A stretch of DNA of 64,000 nucleotides from Prosthecobacter sp. (lineage in GTDB: Bacteria; Verrucomicrobiota; Verrucomicrobiia; Verrucomicrobiales; Verrucomicrobiaceae), in the NCBI GenBank assembly GCA_019186985.1, contig JABARQ010000014.1, positions 1-64,000 of the forward strand. The letters run 5' to 3'. The notes beneath the pieces were generated by a model that made no database searches, had not been told where the DNA came from, and worked only from the letters and a program-made list of their open reading frames with translations. Made by a program: the position numbers and the translations under genes. Positions 1 through 8,498 of this stretch are shown here, piece by piece. Each line of letters begins with the position of its first letter. Within the stretch, counting starts at the first letter, position 1.

Positions 1-74
1 TCCATCTCAACCCCGCTGACTTTCCAGGGCTTGCTCAAGCCCAACAGCCGTTCATAAAACTCGGTGTCTTGCAT
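1..74 (-). CDS. ISL3-family transposase, N-terminal fragment
   Basis: Reading leftward from the ATG at 74-72 gives MQDTEFYERLLGLSKPW and then KVSGVEM before the window ends. This matches the characteristic opening of ISL3-family DDE transposases (family pattern MQDT.LY..LLGL..PW.V..VE). Only 24 codons are visible, so the zinc finger, the HTH and the DDE catalytic triad cannot be checked. The gene reads away from the disrupted ATPase, as expected if the element's right inverted repeat sits upstream of the transposase gene. Confidence 0.75.
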   Translation of the reverse strand, partial: MQDTEFYERLLGLSKPWKVSGVEM

Positions 75-126
75 CCCTCATTCTAACCAGCCACCCAATT
101 AATCACACGCAGTTTTGCGAAGAGCC
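1..126 (-). mobile_element. Right end of an ISL3-family insertion sequence (cut by window edge)
   Basis: The transposase N-terminus at 74-1 is followed, reading outward, by a terminal sequence whose complement begins GGCTCTTCGCAAAACTGC (positions 126-109). That resembles ISL3-family inverted-repeat ends, which commonly begin GGCTCTT. The coding sequence of an AAA ATPase resumes immediately outside position 126, so 126/127 is taken as the element boundary. ISL3 elements usually make 8-bp target duplications; the candidate here would be positions 127-134, but the other end is outside the window and this cannot be verified. Confidence 0.7.
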
Positions 127-835
127 GCTTTTTCAGCGGCCCAACTCGTTTAAAGGCAAAACTGTAATCTTGCTCACCCACGACATCGAGCCGGTGATCG
201 ATACGACCAAGGTCTTGAGAAAATCATTTCGACAGTTCTCGACAGCGCATTTCCTGAAAAACAAAAACGGGATCCTCGGTGAACGTGAGATCAGGGCTGA
301 TAACATGCTCAGTTACACCCAGATTTGCCACAAGGTGCTCGCATCGCCCCGCCCGCAAATCATTAAACTCATTTACTTGCGGCGCTATTTTGAGATTATT
401 GATGACAGCGGGGATGCTTACGAGGTGCTGTCCAACCTTCTTCACAGGCGACTTATTCCTGAGGATCATCGCTTGCCGCCCCAGGACGAAGCAAGTGTCA
501 CACTGGACAATGAAGCGTTCCAATCTGGAATCGAAGAGATCAAGAAAATGATCAATATTCCAGACTTCAATTATGAACTTGAAGTATTGAAACTTCGTGA
601 CGAAACGGTTCTTCGCGTCCTTTATGAAAACGCTCAAAATGGATATGAGAAACTGATGATTTTCCGCCTTATCGATGAGAAGCACAAAAACTCAGTGATT
701 CGAAAATACATCAATGAGACTTACCACATCGAAAACGACTTCATCTGCCAACTCGACCCCTCCGAATTTGATCCAATCCCCCAATACGTAATTGATGAGT
801 GCGACAAAGTAGTAGCGGAAGTGGGTGCGAACTAA
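127..835 (+). pseudogene. AAA-family ATPase, C-terminal remnant cut by the ISL3 element
   Basis: An open frame with no native start runs from the IS boundary to the TAA at 833-835. Its first residues include FKGKTVILLTHDIEPVID, which has the hydrophobic strand plus conserved histidine (LTHD) seen just after Walker B in SMC/ABC-like AAA ATPases such as AAA_13 (RloC/PrrC-type) proteins. Walker A and most of the ATPase core are missing. A TTG at 170 could start a 221-residue product, but it lies inside the conserved motif and is unlikely to be authentic. The segment is visibly more AT-rich than the rest of the window. Such ATPases occur in type I restriction islands, which fits the hsdR gene downstream. 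The exact subfamily cannot be decided from the C-terminus alone. Confidence 0.65.
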
Positions 836-850
836 ACACCGATCCATCGC

Positions 851-1027
851 ATGCCTGAAATCACCCTTTCCGAATGCAAGACGCAGAATCGCGTCATCCA
901 GCTCTTAACCGGGCCGGGTGGTCTGGGCTACGACTACCTCGTGGAATGGAAAAAGCAGGAGAACAATTGCGCTTTCAAACAGGCGATGATGCAGGAACTC
1001 CTCACCGGGAGGACTCGACTGGTATGA
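851..1027 (+). pseudogene. hsdR 5' relic fused to the 3' end of another island gene
   Basis: The frame opens [19 protein letters not shown] and continues through [11 protein letters not shown]. Over its first 39 codons it matches the N-terminus of the intact hsdR at 5424, with 32 of 39 residues identical by eye. After ENNC the similarity stops. The last codons read ELLTGRTRLV and then stop, nearly identical to the last residues (ELLTGRTRLI) of the unknown protein at 3299-3838. The 58-codon frame therefore looks like a deletion scar that joined the beginning of an hsdR copy to the end of a homologue of the 3299 gene. The final TGA overlaps the ATG of the next ORF. Confidence 0.8.
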
Positions 1028-1329
1028 GGACGGAACCCCTCGAATCCCTCTGGTCCTACTGCACGGCTGAAAACCGCCTCGTGCCGCAACAGACGCCTTG
1101 GAGCGAACTCTACTCCAATCTCCAGCACACGCGCCAAAAGCCCTCCGGAGGCTGGGAGCCGCCCCTGCCGCTTATTCTCGCCGCTTGGCACCACTCGGTG
1201 CCCATCGAGAAACAGCTCCGCTTCAAAGAACACCTCGAATGGGCCGCGAAACAGGGCCAGCTTGATGAGATTGGCTCTTTTCTCCGCTCGCTGACGGAGA
1301 CGCAGTGGTGTCACTTCGGGGAGGTTTGA
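1024..1329 (+). CDS. Hypothetical protein, 101 aa, in the restriction island
   Basis: The start ATG at 1024 overlaps the stop of the preceding relic (ATGA), suggesting it was once translationally coupled to the gene whose 3' end survives there. The product is 101 residues, rich in Trp, Leu and Glu, with no signal peptide or membrane segment. The C-terminal half looks alpha-helical (RFKEHLEWAAKQGQLDEI). I do not recognise the family. Because the homologous upstream gene at 3299 is not followed by a copy of this ORF, the two were probably neighbours in an ancestral arrangement now rearranged. A longer reading frame starting at 874 exists but crosses the relic and is not favoured. Confidence 0.6.
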   Translation: MRTEPLESLWSYCTAENRLVPQQTPWSELYSNLQHTRQKPSGGWEPPLPLILAAWHHSVPIEKQLRFKEHLEWAAKQGQLDEIGSFLRSLTETQWCHFGEV

Positions 1330-1336
1330 ACGGCAT

Positions 1337-1393
1337 GGTGCTCAAAAGCACCTGGATGTAACATCAAGCTTGCGCTGGTGCCAAAAAGCACCA
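1337..1393 (+). promoter_or_regulatory. Two similar small inverted repeats, candidate toxin-antitoxin operator
   Basis: Two short dyads of similar sequence lie just before the candidate toxin gene: GGTGCT-CAAA-AGCACC at 1337-1352 and TGGTGC-CAAAAA-GCACCA at 1376-1393. The second covers the GTG at 1378. MqsA-type antitoxins bind palindromes of this kind upstream of their operons, so they are candidate operators for the HTH protein at 1791. They could instead be RNA hairpins affecting translation. Confidence 0.4.
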
Positions 1394-1779
1394 CCCTGGC
1401 AGGCCGCATGAACCTGCCTCCCCGTTTCGCCAGCAGCACCGTCCGCGAGAAGATCGTGGCTGCGCTGAAGGACCGGAGAAGAAGGTTTATCGGGCAAGAT
1501 GACCACACGAGCCGAAACTACCTCGATAAGTGGCGGATCACCGCAGACGGCCTGTTTGCGGAACTGGCCGCCGATCTGGGCACGCACCAGCTCTACCTGA
1601 AACCAAACAGCACCCCGCAGCGCTACCAGTATGTGCTGCCTCATCCCGGAGGTGAAACGACCGGAGCGCTGCTGATCCACATCACCCTCACCCCCAAGGG
1701 CGATCCCCCGCGGGTGAAGGTGTCCCTTCATCCTCATAACACCGGACACGCGCCCCTCAAGCGCGTGCCCCTCGCCTGA
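1378..1779 (+). CDS. Small protein, candidate toxin of an MqsRA-like pair
   Basis: A 133-residue reading frame begins at GTG 1378; an ATG at 1408 (MNLPPRF) is the alternative start and lies outside the upstream dyad. The gene ends 11 bases before the MqsA-like zinc-finger/HTH protein, the toxin-first order used by mqsRA. The protein is small and basic. Its C-terminal half alternates strand-like segments (ALLIHITLTPKG, RVKVSLHPHN) reminiscent of RelE/MqsR-fold toxins, but I see no diagnostic catalytic motif. The toxin role is inferred from size, position and partner, not from a recognised family. It could also be an unrelated accessory protein. Confidence 0.55.
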   Translation: MPKSTTLAGRMNLPPRFASSTVREKIVAALKDRRRRFIGQDDHTSRNYLDKWRITADGLFAELAADLGTHQLYLKPNSTPQRYQYVLPHPGGETTGALLIHITLTPKGDPPRVKVSLHPHNTGHAPLKRVPLA

Positions 1780-1790
1780 TCCCAACCACC

Positions 1791-3131
1791 ATGCCTGCGC
1801 GAAAGAAAAACGAACGCCTCCCCTGCTTTGAGTGTGACGGCACACTCGAAGCCGTGAAGCTGCCCTACACCACCGAACTGCCGGACATCGGCAAGGTGGT
1901 GATCGAGAACGTGCCCATGATGAAGTGCCCGAAGTGCGGGGACACCGTGCTCGGCGATGAGGGCAACCGCTTCATCGACGCCAGCCTGAACCGGATCACC
2001 GGTGCCATCACCCCGGAGGAGATGAAGCTCTTCCTCAAGCAATATGGCCTGACCCACAAGCAAGCCGCCGCCATCACCGGCTACGGGGAAAAGAACATCT
2101 CCCGCTGGGTGACCGGGAAAATGCGTCCCACGGCGTCCGTCTCGAACTTCTTCCGCCTGCTGATTGCCGACCGGTCCGCCTTTGAAACACTCAAAAGCCG
2201 CCAGTGGGGCGCGTCAGCCGTGGTGAGCTTCCCCACCGAGGAGCGTCAGCCGAGCGCGGAGGAACGAACCGTGCTGAAGCAGGTCGATTATGCCGCGCTG
2301 GCGCGAATCGGGCTGGTGGCCGCCAAAACGACCGCCAAGGATCGGCGCACGGAGCTGTGCCGCCGCTTTGAAGCGTCTGATTTGCTGACCTTGGGCAAAA
2401 AGGCGGAAGACAACCTGCTGGCGATGGCCGCCTACAAGGACACGCAGCAAAAATTCAGCCGCATCAGCGGTGGCCTCTGGATGGAGCTGGGCTGCCGCGC
2501 AGCCGAACGCATCCAGGTGAAGCCCTATGACCGCGACAAGCTGGCGGCGGCAGTGAAGGATCTGCGCGAGCTGACTCAGAAGAAGCTGGCGGAGGTGATC
2601 CCGCAGGTGCGCCAAATCCTGGCCGAGGCCGGGGTGGCGCTGGTGTTTGCCCCCATCATGAAGCAGTCCGCCTTCCGTGGCTGTACGCGGCTGATGTCAC
2701 CCACGAAAGCGGTGATCATCCACAGCATGAAGTATCGCAACCTTGCGCAGTTCTGGCTGATCCTCTTCCACGAGATCGCCCACCTGATGCTGCACATCAC
2801 CGACATGAAGGACATCTTCGCCGAGTATGAGGTCCGCAAGGATGATATTCGCGAGAAGCAAGCGGATGAGTGGGCGCAGGACACGCTGGTCTATAGCGAC
2901 AAGCTGATCGCCTTCAGCGCCCGCTGCCCAAAGCCCAAGCCCGCACAAATCGAGTCTTTTGCCCGTGACGTGAAGGTTCACACCGCCATCGCCGCCGAGG
3001 TCTTCAACAAACGCGCGGGCTCCGAGGTCATCTCCTACTCGCATCTCACCCAGCTTGGCCTCTTTCCAAACCTGTCAGAAGACGAAGCAGCGTTCCTTTG
3101 GAAGAACAATCCCCTGGAAGCTGCGGCATGA
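1791..3131 (+). CDS. MqsA/YgiT-type zinc-finger HTH protein fused to an ImmA/IrrE metallopeptidase
   Basis: The protein has 446 residues. The N-terminus holds a YgiT/MqsA zinc module with two CxxC pairs (Cys12/15 and Cys46/49). An HTH region follows at about 70-120 (TPEEMKLFLKQYGLTHKQAA, then TGYGEKNISRWVTGKMRP). The C-terminal half carries HEIAH at 327-331, the zinc-peptidase signature of the ImmA/IrrE (DUF955) family. Known MqsA antitoxins are about 130 residues and repress their own operon; ImmA-type proteases cleave repressors or partner proteins. The fusion suggests an antitoxin/repressor whose peptidase domain may regulate itself or its partner, which is inference. It probably forms an operon with the ORF at 1378 (11-base gap). 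Confidence 0.8.
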   Translation: MPARKKNERLPCFECDGTLEAVKLPYTTELPDIGKVVIENVPMMKCPKCGDTVLGDEGNRFIDASLNRITGAITPEEMKLFLKQYGLTHKQAAAITGYGEKNISRWVTGKMRPTASVSNFFRLLIADRSAFETLKSRQWGASAVVSFPTEERQPSAEERTVLKQVDYAALARIGLVAAKTTAKDRRTELCRRFEASDLLTLGKKAEDNLLAMAAYKDTQQKFSRISGGLWMELGCRAAERIQVKPYDRDKLAAAVKDLRELTQKKLAEVIPQVRQILAEAGVALVFAPIMKQSAFRGCTRLMSPTKAVIIHSMKYRNLAQFWLILFHEIAHLMLHITDMKDIFAEYEVRKDDIREKQADEWAQDTLVYSDKLIAFSARCPKPKPAQIESFARDVKVHTAIAAEVFNKRAGSEVISYSHLTQLGLFPNLSEDEAAFLWKNNPLEAAA

Positions 3132-3139
3132 GACAAAAA

Positions 3140-3212
3140 GCCGGTGGATATAGGTTCCGCTGATCGTGAGACCCGAAACACACGGCGCTGAGGCCGAGTT
3201 TCATCCACCGGC
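3140..3212. repeat. Long-range inverted repeat downstream of the zinc-finger/ImmA gene
   Basis: GCCGGTGGAT at 3140-3149 is repeated in inverse orientation as ATCCACCGGC at 3203-3212: a perfect 10-bp stem with a 53-base interior, starting 8 bases after the stop codon. There is no T-tract, so it is not a classical terminator. It may be a structured 3' end, a small mobile repeat or a recombination scar. Confidence 0.45.
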
Positions 3213-3298
3213 ACTATCAGTGCTGCCAGTCAGCCCACGAAAAGTCAACCATTCATCATTCGTCCATGTTCAGAGATCATCTTCAACCTGGTGAAAGT

Positions 3299-3838
3299 AT
3301 GAACCGCCAAACGCCTGACATCCTTGCTCTGGCGGCACGCATTGAGGCTTTTCTCATGGGATTGCCCAAAGAACTGCCACGCGGACATTCTGACACGGAA
3401 TGGACGACGCGGATCAAGTGCGGCATCGGGCAGATCGGTCTGGAGGCCGGACTGCTGGCGACCGCGTCCGGCTACCCCACTCCAAGAGACCGGGAATGGC
3501 TCTACGACCTCATCTGGTTTCAAAACTCGCCCGAGAAGCATCTGGAAAGACTGGTGATGGCGCTCGAATCAGAATGGAACCGGCATCCCGAAGAAATCCT
3601 TTACGACTTCGAGAAGCTGCTGGTGGCCCGTGCGGCGCTGAAGGTGATGATCTTCCAGGACAACGGCCGCAACCTGTCGGAACTATGGCAGATGTTCGAG
3701 AAGAGCCTGCAAACCTACGCGCACCACGATCCCATTGAGCTGTATGTGTGGGCCGCCTTCCAGGAGACGGATCATGCGTTCACGGTGAAGACAGCTCGTG
3801 TGGAGGAACTCCTGACCGGGAGGACGCGGTTGATTTGA
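3299..3838 (+). CDS. Hypothetical protein, 179 aa, restriction-island cargo
   Basis: The start was placed at ATG 3299 (MNRQTPDIL), preceded by GGTGAAAG as a plausible ribosome-binding site; an upstream ATG at 3266 is possible. The soluble product is largely alpha-helical, with no recognised catalytic motif (it contains ECxGIGQIG-like and ALKVMIFQD segments). Its last residues, ELLTGRTRLI, recur at the end of the hsdR relic at 1025, showing that a second copy of this gene once lay near position 900. It lies in a run of same-strand genes leading to the UPF0175-like and DUF3800 genes. No function is assigned. Confidence 0.65.
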   Translation: MNRQTPDILALAARIEAFLMGLPKELPRGHSDTEWTTRIKCGIGQIGLEAGLLATASGYPTPRDREWLYDLIWFQNSPEKHLERLVMALESEWNRHPEEILYDFEKLLVARAALKVMIFQDNGRNLSELWQMFEKSLQTYAHHDPIELYVWAAFQETDHAFTVKTARVEELLTGRTRLI

Positions 3839-3912
3839 AGTCGGTGCCTCCTACACGTTGACCCGGCAGCCTCGCCGTTGCCATAATGCCCTCCCCTGCC
3901 AATGTATGCCGC

Positions 3913-4110
3913 ATGAACTGGAAGGACAACATCACCCGCTGGCGCAGCCTGACGCCGGAGGAAAAGCTGCGCCGCAACTGGGAGGCGATCCCGATGGATG
4001 TGTCGCAGAGCATGGCCTTCGAGCGGGAGCCGGTGGCGATGAGCCGGATCCGCGAGACACTCGCCCGGATCGAGCCACCCGCTTTGTTGAAACCACGCAC
4101 GGTTCTTTAG
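3913..4110 (+). CDS. Small hypothetical protein, 65 aa
   Basis: The preferred start is ATG 3913 (MNWKDNITRWRSL); an ATG at 3886 adds nine poorly convincing residues. The product is charged and helical (TPEEKLRRNWEAIP) with a proline-rich end. It stops 8 bases before the UPF0175-like gene, so the two are likely co-transcribed, and their order and size suggest a two-gene cassette. No family is recognised, and a role as partner of the downstream antitoxin-like protein is only positional inference. Confidence 0.55.
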   Translation: MNWKDNITRWRSLTPEEKLRRNWEAIPMDVSQSMAFEREPVAMSRIRETLARIEPPALLKPRTVL

Positions 4111-4118
4111 CTCCCTTC

Positions 4119-4358
4119 ATGACCATCACCCTTCCAGACATGCCAGGCCTCTACTCCTTGGGAGAGCCTGCCATCCTTCTTGATCACGCCTGTGGTGCTT
4201 GCGCCGCAGGCCACCTCTCCCGCCAGGCCGCGGCGGACGTGGCTGGCGTCAGCCGGTTGGATTTCGATGAGGTTCTGGATGCCCGGCGCATCTCCGACTT
4301 CACGGAGGAGGCGTTGGCGCAGGATTTGGAAACCCTCCGCGTCCTCGGCTTCCGGTAA
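4119..4358 (+). CDS. UPF0175-like small protein, probable antitoxin
   Basis: This 79-residue protein starts at ATG 4119 (MTITLPDMPGL). The pattern AAGHLSRQAAADVAGVSRLD followed by FDEVLDARRI and an acidic tail resembles the UPF0175 family (short helix-turn-helix-like proteins with an LS..AAELAGLS motif). UPF0175 members are generally annotated as antitoxins, often paired with PIN-like toxins. No PIN toxin is obvious next to it; the neighbours are the 65-residue ORF at 3913 and the DUF3800 gene. A larger frame extending upstream to 3858 is an artefact of open GC-rich sequence. Confidence 0.6.
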   Translation: MTITLPDMPGLYSLGEPAILLDHACGACAAGHLSRQAAADVAGVSRLDFDEVLDARRISDFTEEALAQDLETLRVLGFR

Positions 4359-4407
4359 TCGTCGTTTCGGATACCTCGGAGCTAAACCCGCTTAACTTCT
4401 TTACTGC

Positions 4408-5196
4408 GTGCACCTCATCTACTTCGACGAATCCGGGAACTCAGGGAACAATCTCGACCATACGCAGCAGCCGGTTTTTGTGCTAGCTGCGCTGATTGTG
4501 CCCGTCGCCTCATGGACGGCAATCGAGCGAGATCTGGAGCAGGTGATTGAGGCGGCTTTTCCAACCCCCAGGCCGCTGGATTTCGAGATTCACGCCAACG
4601 AGCTGATTAATGCCCGTGGTTTCTTCCGGCAGTTCCCCATCGCCAAGCGGCTCCAGTTTTATCAAGACTGCATGGCTGTGGCGAAGAGGCATGGCTTGAA
4701 GGTGATTCACCGCGCCATCGCGAAGAAGCGCTATGCGGAATGGCTGCTCCGCACCTTCGGAAAGGGTATCGAGATCAATCCGCACATCGCCGCCTACGCC
4801 CTCGTGGCCCAGGTGGTGAATGCCTACCTCAAGGAACTGCCCGGAAGCCCGTTCGGCATCTTCATCTCGGATGAAAACAAGGAGGTCGTCAAAGATCTCG
4901 AGAAATCTCACCGCGTGCTGCGTGGCACGGCCGGGCCGCTGCATCTGAGCCAGGTGATTGAGAAGGGATTCTTCATCGACTCCCGGAAAAGCCTTCTCCT
5001 TCAGCTCGCGGACCTGTGTGCCTACAGCCTGCGGACAAAAGAGGAGCAGGCTGCCCAGCTCCCGGTGAAGCCACTCAATGCCACCGTGGCCCCGTGGGTG
5101 GAGCCGCTCATGCACCAGGGAAAAGAAGCTCTCCAGGACGTGATCGCCTGGCTCCAGGCTGAACAAGGGCAAAAAAAGGAGCGGCCAGGGACATGA
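4408..5196 (+). CDS. DUF3800 family protein
   Basis: This 262-residue protein starts at GTG 4408 and opens HLIYFDESGNSG, the hallmark of DUF3800 (YxDESG at the end of the first strand). Later acidic positions (FEIHANEL near residue 60; FISDENKE near 150; LQLADLCAYSL near 200) fit the family's RNase H-like fold with conserved Asp/Glu residues, including the usual LQ.AD..ay C-terminal motif. The biochemical function is not established; members are frequent in defence islands and mobile DNA. It lies 49 bases after the UPF0175-like gene and upstream of hsdR. Confidence 0.85.
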   Translation: MHLIYFDESGNSGNNLDHTQQPVFVLAALIVPVASWTAIERDLEQVIEAAFPTPRPLDFEIHANELINARGFFRQFPIAKRLQFYQDCMAVAKRHGLKVIHRAIAKKRYAEWLLRTFGKGIEINPHIAAYALVAQVVNAYLKELPGSPFGIFISDENKEVVKDLEKSHRVLRGTAGPLHLSQVIEKGFFIDSRKSLLLQLADLCAYSLRTKEEQAAQLPVKPLNATVAPWVEPLMHQGKEALQDVIAWLQAEQGQKKERPGT

Positions 5197-5423
5197 AGTC
5201 TCGGGGCCGAAAAGGTCGAACCCACGCTGGTCGCTGGTTAAGATACTAGCCTTCCATCACGCTCTTGCAATCCCTCTTTCTCTCTTCGCCCTTAGCTCTC
5301 TGCCCCATGCCCTCCTCCCGCCTTCAAGCCGAAGCCCGTTTCTGGATCGCCCCCGCACTACGACAGGCGATCCTGCAAGCCGCCAACGAGATGCCATGAT
5401 CGCTGACTTTGCCATTCACCCCG

Positions 5424-8400
5424 ATGCCTGAAATCTCCCGCTCCGAACGCAAGACGCAGAACCGCGTGATCCAGCTCTTCACCGGGCCGGGTGGGCTGGG
5501 CTATGATTACCTCGGTGAGTGGAACAAGCGGGAGAACAATCGCTGCATCGAGGTGGAGTTGCTTCGAGCGAATTTACTCAAGCGCGGCTACTCGGAAGCG
5601 CAGATCTCCGCCGCCCTGCAAAAGCTGATGGCCGCAGCCGATGCCACGGGCATCACCCTCTATCAGGCCAACCTGCGCACCTACCAACTGCTCCGCTATG
5701 GCGTGTCCGTGCAGACCGCCGCCGGCAAGCCGAACGAGCAGGTGCATCTGGTGGACTGGGAGAAGCCGGACAACAATGACTTCGCCCTGGCCGAGGAAGT
5801 GACGCTCAAAGGCGGGTACGAACGCCGGCCTGATCTGGTCATCTACCTGAATGGCATCGCTGTCGGGGTGATCGAGCTGAAGCGAGGCGCGGTGAATGTG
5901 GTGGAGGGCATCCGGCAGCTTTGGAGCAATCAGGAGGATGCTTTTAATGTGAGCTTCTTTGCGACGGCTCAGCTTCTCCTGGCCGGGAACGACACGCAGG
6001 GCCTGCGCTACGGCACGGCGACCACGAAGGAGAAGTTTTATGTCGAATGGAAGCCCAAGGCCCCGGATGAAAACACCCCCGGTGGACGGCTGGATCGTCC
6101 GCTGGCCGAGATGTGCGAGAAGACACGCCTGCTGGACCTGATCCGCAACTTCATGATCTTTGACGGAGGCATCAAGAAAGTGCCCCGGCAGCATCAGTAT
6201 GATGGAGCGAAGGCGGCGCAGCTCCGCCTGATCAAGCGTGAGGGCGGGGTCATTTGGCATACGCAGGGCAGCGGCAAGAGCATCCTGATGGTGCTGCTGG
6301 CCAAGTGGCTGCTGGAGCAGGATCCGCAGGCGCGGATTCTGATCGTCACCGACCGCATCGAGCTGAATGACCAGATCATCGGGGTGATGCGCAATGCCGG
6401 GGTCATCGGCGCGGAAGCGGGATCGCCGCTGATTTCATCCCGTGGGGAGTTGGTGACGAAGCTGGCCACACCCAGCCCCAGGCTGCTCTGCGCCCTGCTG
6501 CACAAGTTTGACACCTCTGACCTCACCGGCACGCCACCTCAGGTGCACGGGCAGTTTTACGTCCTGGTGGACGAATGTCACCGCACCCAGGGCGGAGACA
6601 TGAACCGTCAGATGAAGCGCTGGCTGCCCAACGCCATCTTCATCGGCTTCACCGGCACGCCGCTGCTGAGGAAGGACAAACAGACGACAAGGGATGTCTT
6701 CGGCACCTTCATCCATACCTACAAATTCCACGAGGCGGTGGAGGATGGCGTGGTGCTGGACCTGACGTATGAGGCGCGGGACACGGAGCAGAAGCTCGTG
6801 GTGCAGGAGGCGGTGGATGCCTGGTTTGAGGAGAAGACCAGGGGCCTGAACAACTTCCAGAAGGCCGTGCTGCGAAAGCGCTGGGCCAACCTGGAGGAGC
6901 TGATGAGCAGCCAGGAGCGCAAGCAGCGGATCATCGCGGACATCATCAAGGACTTCGGCGTGAAGCCACGCCTCAACAATGACCGAGGCACCGCCATCCT
7001 CGTGGCGAGCAGCATTTACGACGCCTGCCATTATTACCGGCTCTTTCAGGGCACCTCCTTCGGCAAGTATGTCGGCATCATCACCTCCTACGAGCCGCAG
7101 GCGACCAACATCAGCACCGAGCCGCCGGACAGCGACGAGCGCTACAAATTCGACACCTACACGGACCATGTCCTGAAGGGCTGGCCGGGCACCACCGCCT
7201 ACGAGAATGAGATGAAGCGCCGCTTCATCCACGAACCCGCCAATTTGAAGCTGCTGATCGTGGTGAGCAAACTGCTGACAGGCTTTGATGCCCCGAGCTG
7301 CACAGTGATCTATCTCGACAACGAGATGAGGGACCACACGCTCTTCCAAGCCATCTGCCGCACGAACCGGCTCGACGGCGATGACAAGCCCCACGGACAC
7401 ATCGTGGACTACAAGGCACTCTTCCAGGACGTGCAGAACTCCATTTCCGTCTATACCTCGGACGAACTGGACACGGAGGCCTGCGGCAATGACGCCAACG
7501 TGACCGTGAAAGACTGGCTGATGGAAGGAAAGAAGAAGCTGGACACGGCCCGCGAGGCCCTGCGCTACCTCTGCGAGCCTGTGGCGATGCCCAGGCAAGT
7601 GGAGCAATACCTGCTCTACTTCTGCGGCAGCTCCTCCGAACCCAAGGCGCTGAGCGACACCGAACCGCTGCGCATCAACTACTACAAGGCCACCACGACG
7701 CTGCTGCGGGCCTATTCGGACCTCTTCCAGCACCTGGAAGAGGCTGGCTATGGCCTCGAAGAAAGGGTCCGCATCAAGGAGGAGGTGGACTTTCACACCA
7801 ACACCCGGAACGAGATCAAGACGCACTCCGGCGAAGAGCTGGACATCAAACCCTTCGAAGGGGACATGCGCCACCTGATCAACACCTACATCCAGGCGGA
7901 GCATGTGCAGGGGCAGGGCGACCTCAGCGGGCTGACACTCACCGAATTGATCGTGGCCACCGGGATCAACGACGCCATCGCCAAGAAGCTGAACTCCAAG
8001 GGCAAAAGTTCGCGGAACTCCATCGCGGAAGGCATCATCAACAACCTGCGCAAGACCATCATCCGAGATCAACTCACGGACCCGAAGTATTACGAGCAGA
8101 TGTCGAAGCTGCTGGACGATCTCATTGCCCAAAGCCGAACCGATGCCGCTGCCTATGAGGCCTTTTTGAAGCGTGCCGAGGAGCTGGCGCAGAAGCTCGT
8201 CCAAAAAGCCGGGGGCGACCATCCGGCCACGCTGCACGGCAAGCCGGAAGCCATCGTGATCTTCCGCAACCTGGACGACCTGCCAGCGACGACCTTCCAA
8301 TGCCCGCAAGAGGACGAAGCCAAGGCTCAGCTCGCCCTGGAGATCGATCAAACGATGAAGGAGAAGGCGCAGTCTGGCTGGAAAGGCGATCAGGCAAAGG

Positions 8401-8498
8401 AGCGGGTCATTCAGAACTTCCTGCACAAGCTCCTCCAGAAGGATGTCGCCGCGATGCAGGCCTTGTTTGAGATCATCAAGAACCAGCCCGGCTACTGA
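5424..8498 (+). CDS. hsdR: Type I restriction enzyme R subunit (HsdR)
   Basis: HsdR is the ATP-driven translocase/endonuclease of type I restriction-modification complexes. From ATG 5424 ([15 protein letters not shown]) the protein has 1024 residues, a normal HsdR length. The N-terminal nuclease shows PD at 136-137 and ELK at 151-153. The SF2 motor shows TQGSGKS (Walker A, 280-286), VDECH (382-386), FTGTPL, and a motif VI-like segment near [10 protein letters not shown]. The helical C-terminus is complete. The ATG was preferred over an upstream TTG because the relic at 851 starts at the equivalent codon. The stop overlaps the start of the metallopeptidase gene (TGATG). Neither hsdM nor hsdS is in the window, so the complex depends on genes to the left or is incomplete. 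Confidence 0.95.
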   Translation: MPEISRSERKTQNRVIQLFTGPGGLGYDYLGEWNKRENNRCIEVELLRANLLKRGYSEAQISAALQKLMAAADATGITLYQANLRTYQLLRYGVSVQTAAGKPNEQVHLVDWEKPDNNDFALAEEVTLKGGYERRPDLVIYLNGIAVGVIELKRGAVNVVEGIRQLWSNQEDAFNVSFFATAQLLLAGNDTQGLRYGTATTKEKFYVEWKPKAPDENTPGGRLDRPLAEMCEKTRLLDLIRNFMIFDGGIKKVPRQHQYDGAKAAQLRLIKREGGVIWHTQGSGKSILMVLLAKWLLEQDPQARILIVTDRIELNDQIIGVMRNAGVIGAEAGSPLISSRGELVTKLATPSPRLLCALLHKFDTSDLTGTPPQVHGQFYVLVDECHRTQGGDMNRQMKRWLPNAIFIGFTGTPLLRKDKQTTRDVFGTFIHTYKFHEAVEDGVVLDLTYEARDTEQKLVVQEAVDAWFEEKTRGLNNFQKAVLRKRWANLEELMSSQERKQRIIADIIKDFGVKPRLNNDRGTAILVASSIYDACHYYRLFQGTSFGKYVGIITSYEPQATNISTEPPDSDERYKFDTYTDHVLKGWPGTTAYENEMKRRFIHEPANLKLLIVVSKLLTGFDAPSCTVIYLDNEMRDHTLFQAICRTNRLDGDDKPHGHIVDYKALFQDVQNSISVYTSDELDTEACGNDANVTVKDWLMEGKKKLDTAREALRYLCEPVAMPRQVEQYLLYFCGSSSEPKALSDTEPLRINYYKATTTLLRAYSDLFQHLEEAGYGLEERVRIKEEVDFHTNTRNEIKTHSGEELDIKPFEGDMRHLINTYIQAEHVQGQGDLSGLTLTELIVATGINDAIAKKLNSKGKSSRNSIAEGIINNLRKTIIRDQLTDPKYYEQMSKLLDDLIAQSRTDAAAYEAFLKRAEELAQKLVQKAGGDHPATLHGKPEAIVIFRNLDDLPATTFQCPQEDEAKAQLALEIDQTMKEKAQSGWKGDQAKERVIQNFLHKLLQKDVAAMQALFEIIKNQPGY

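Noticed and set aside
5307-5399. A 30-codon frame (MPSSRLQAEARFWIAPALRQ...) just before hsdR
   Set aside because: It is short, without recognisable family or ribosome-binding site. It could be a relic or leader peptide, but the sequence alone does not support calling a gene.
6435-8426. 663-codon minus-strand frame inside hsdR
   Set aside because: Antisense of a complete and conserved hsdR; composition (Gly/Ala/Val/Leu-rich, His-rich) is typical shadow.
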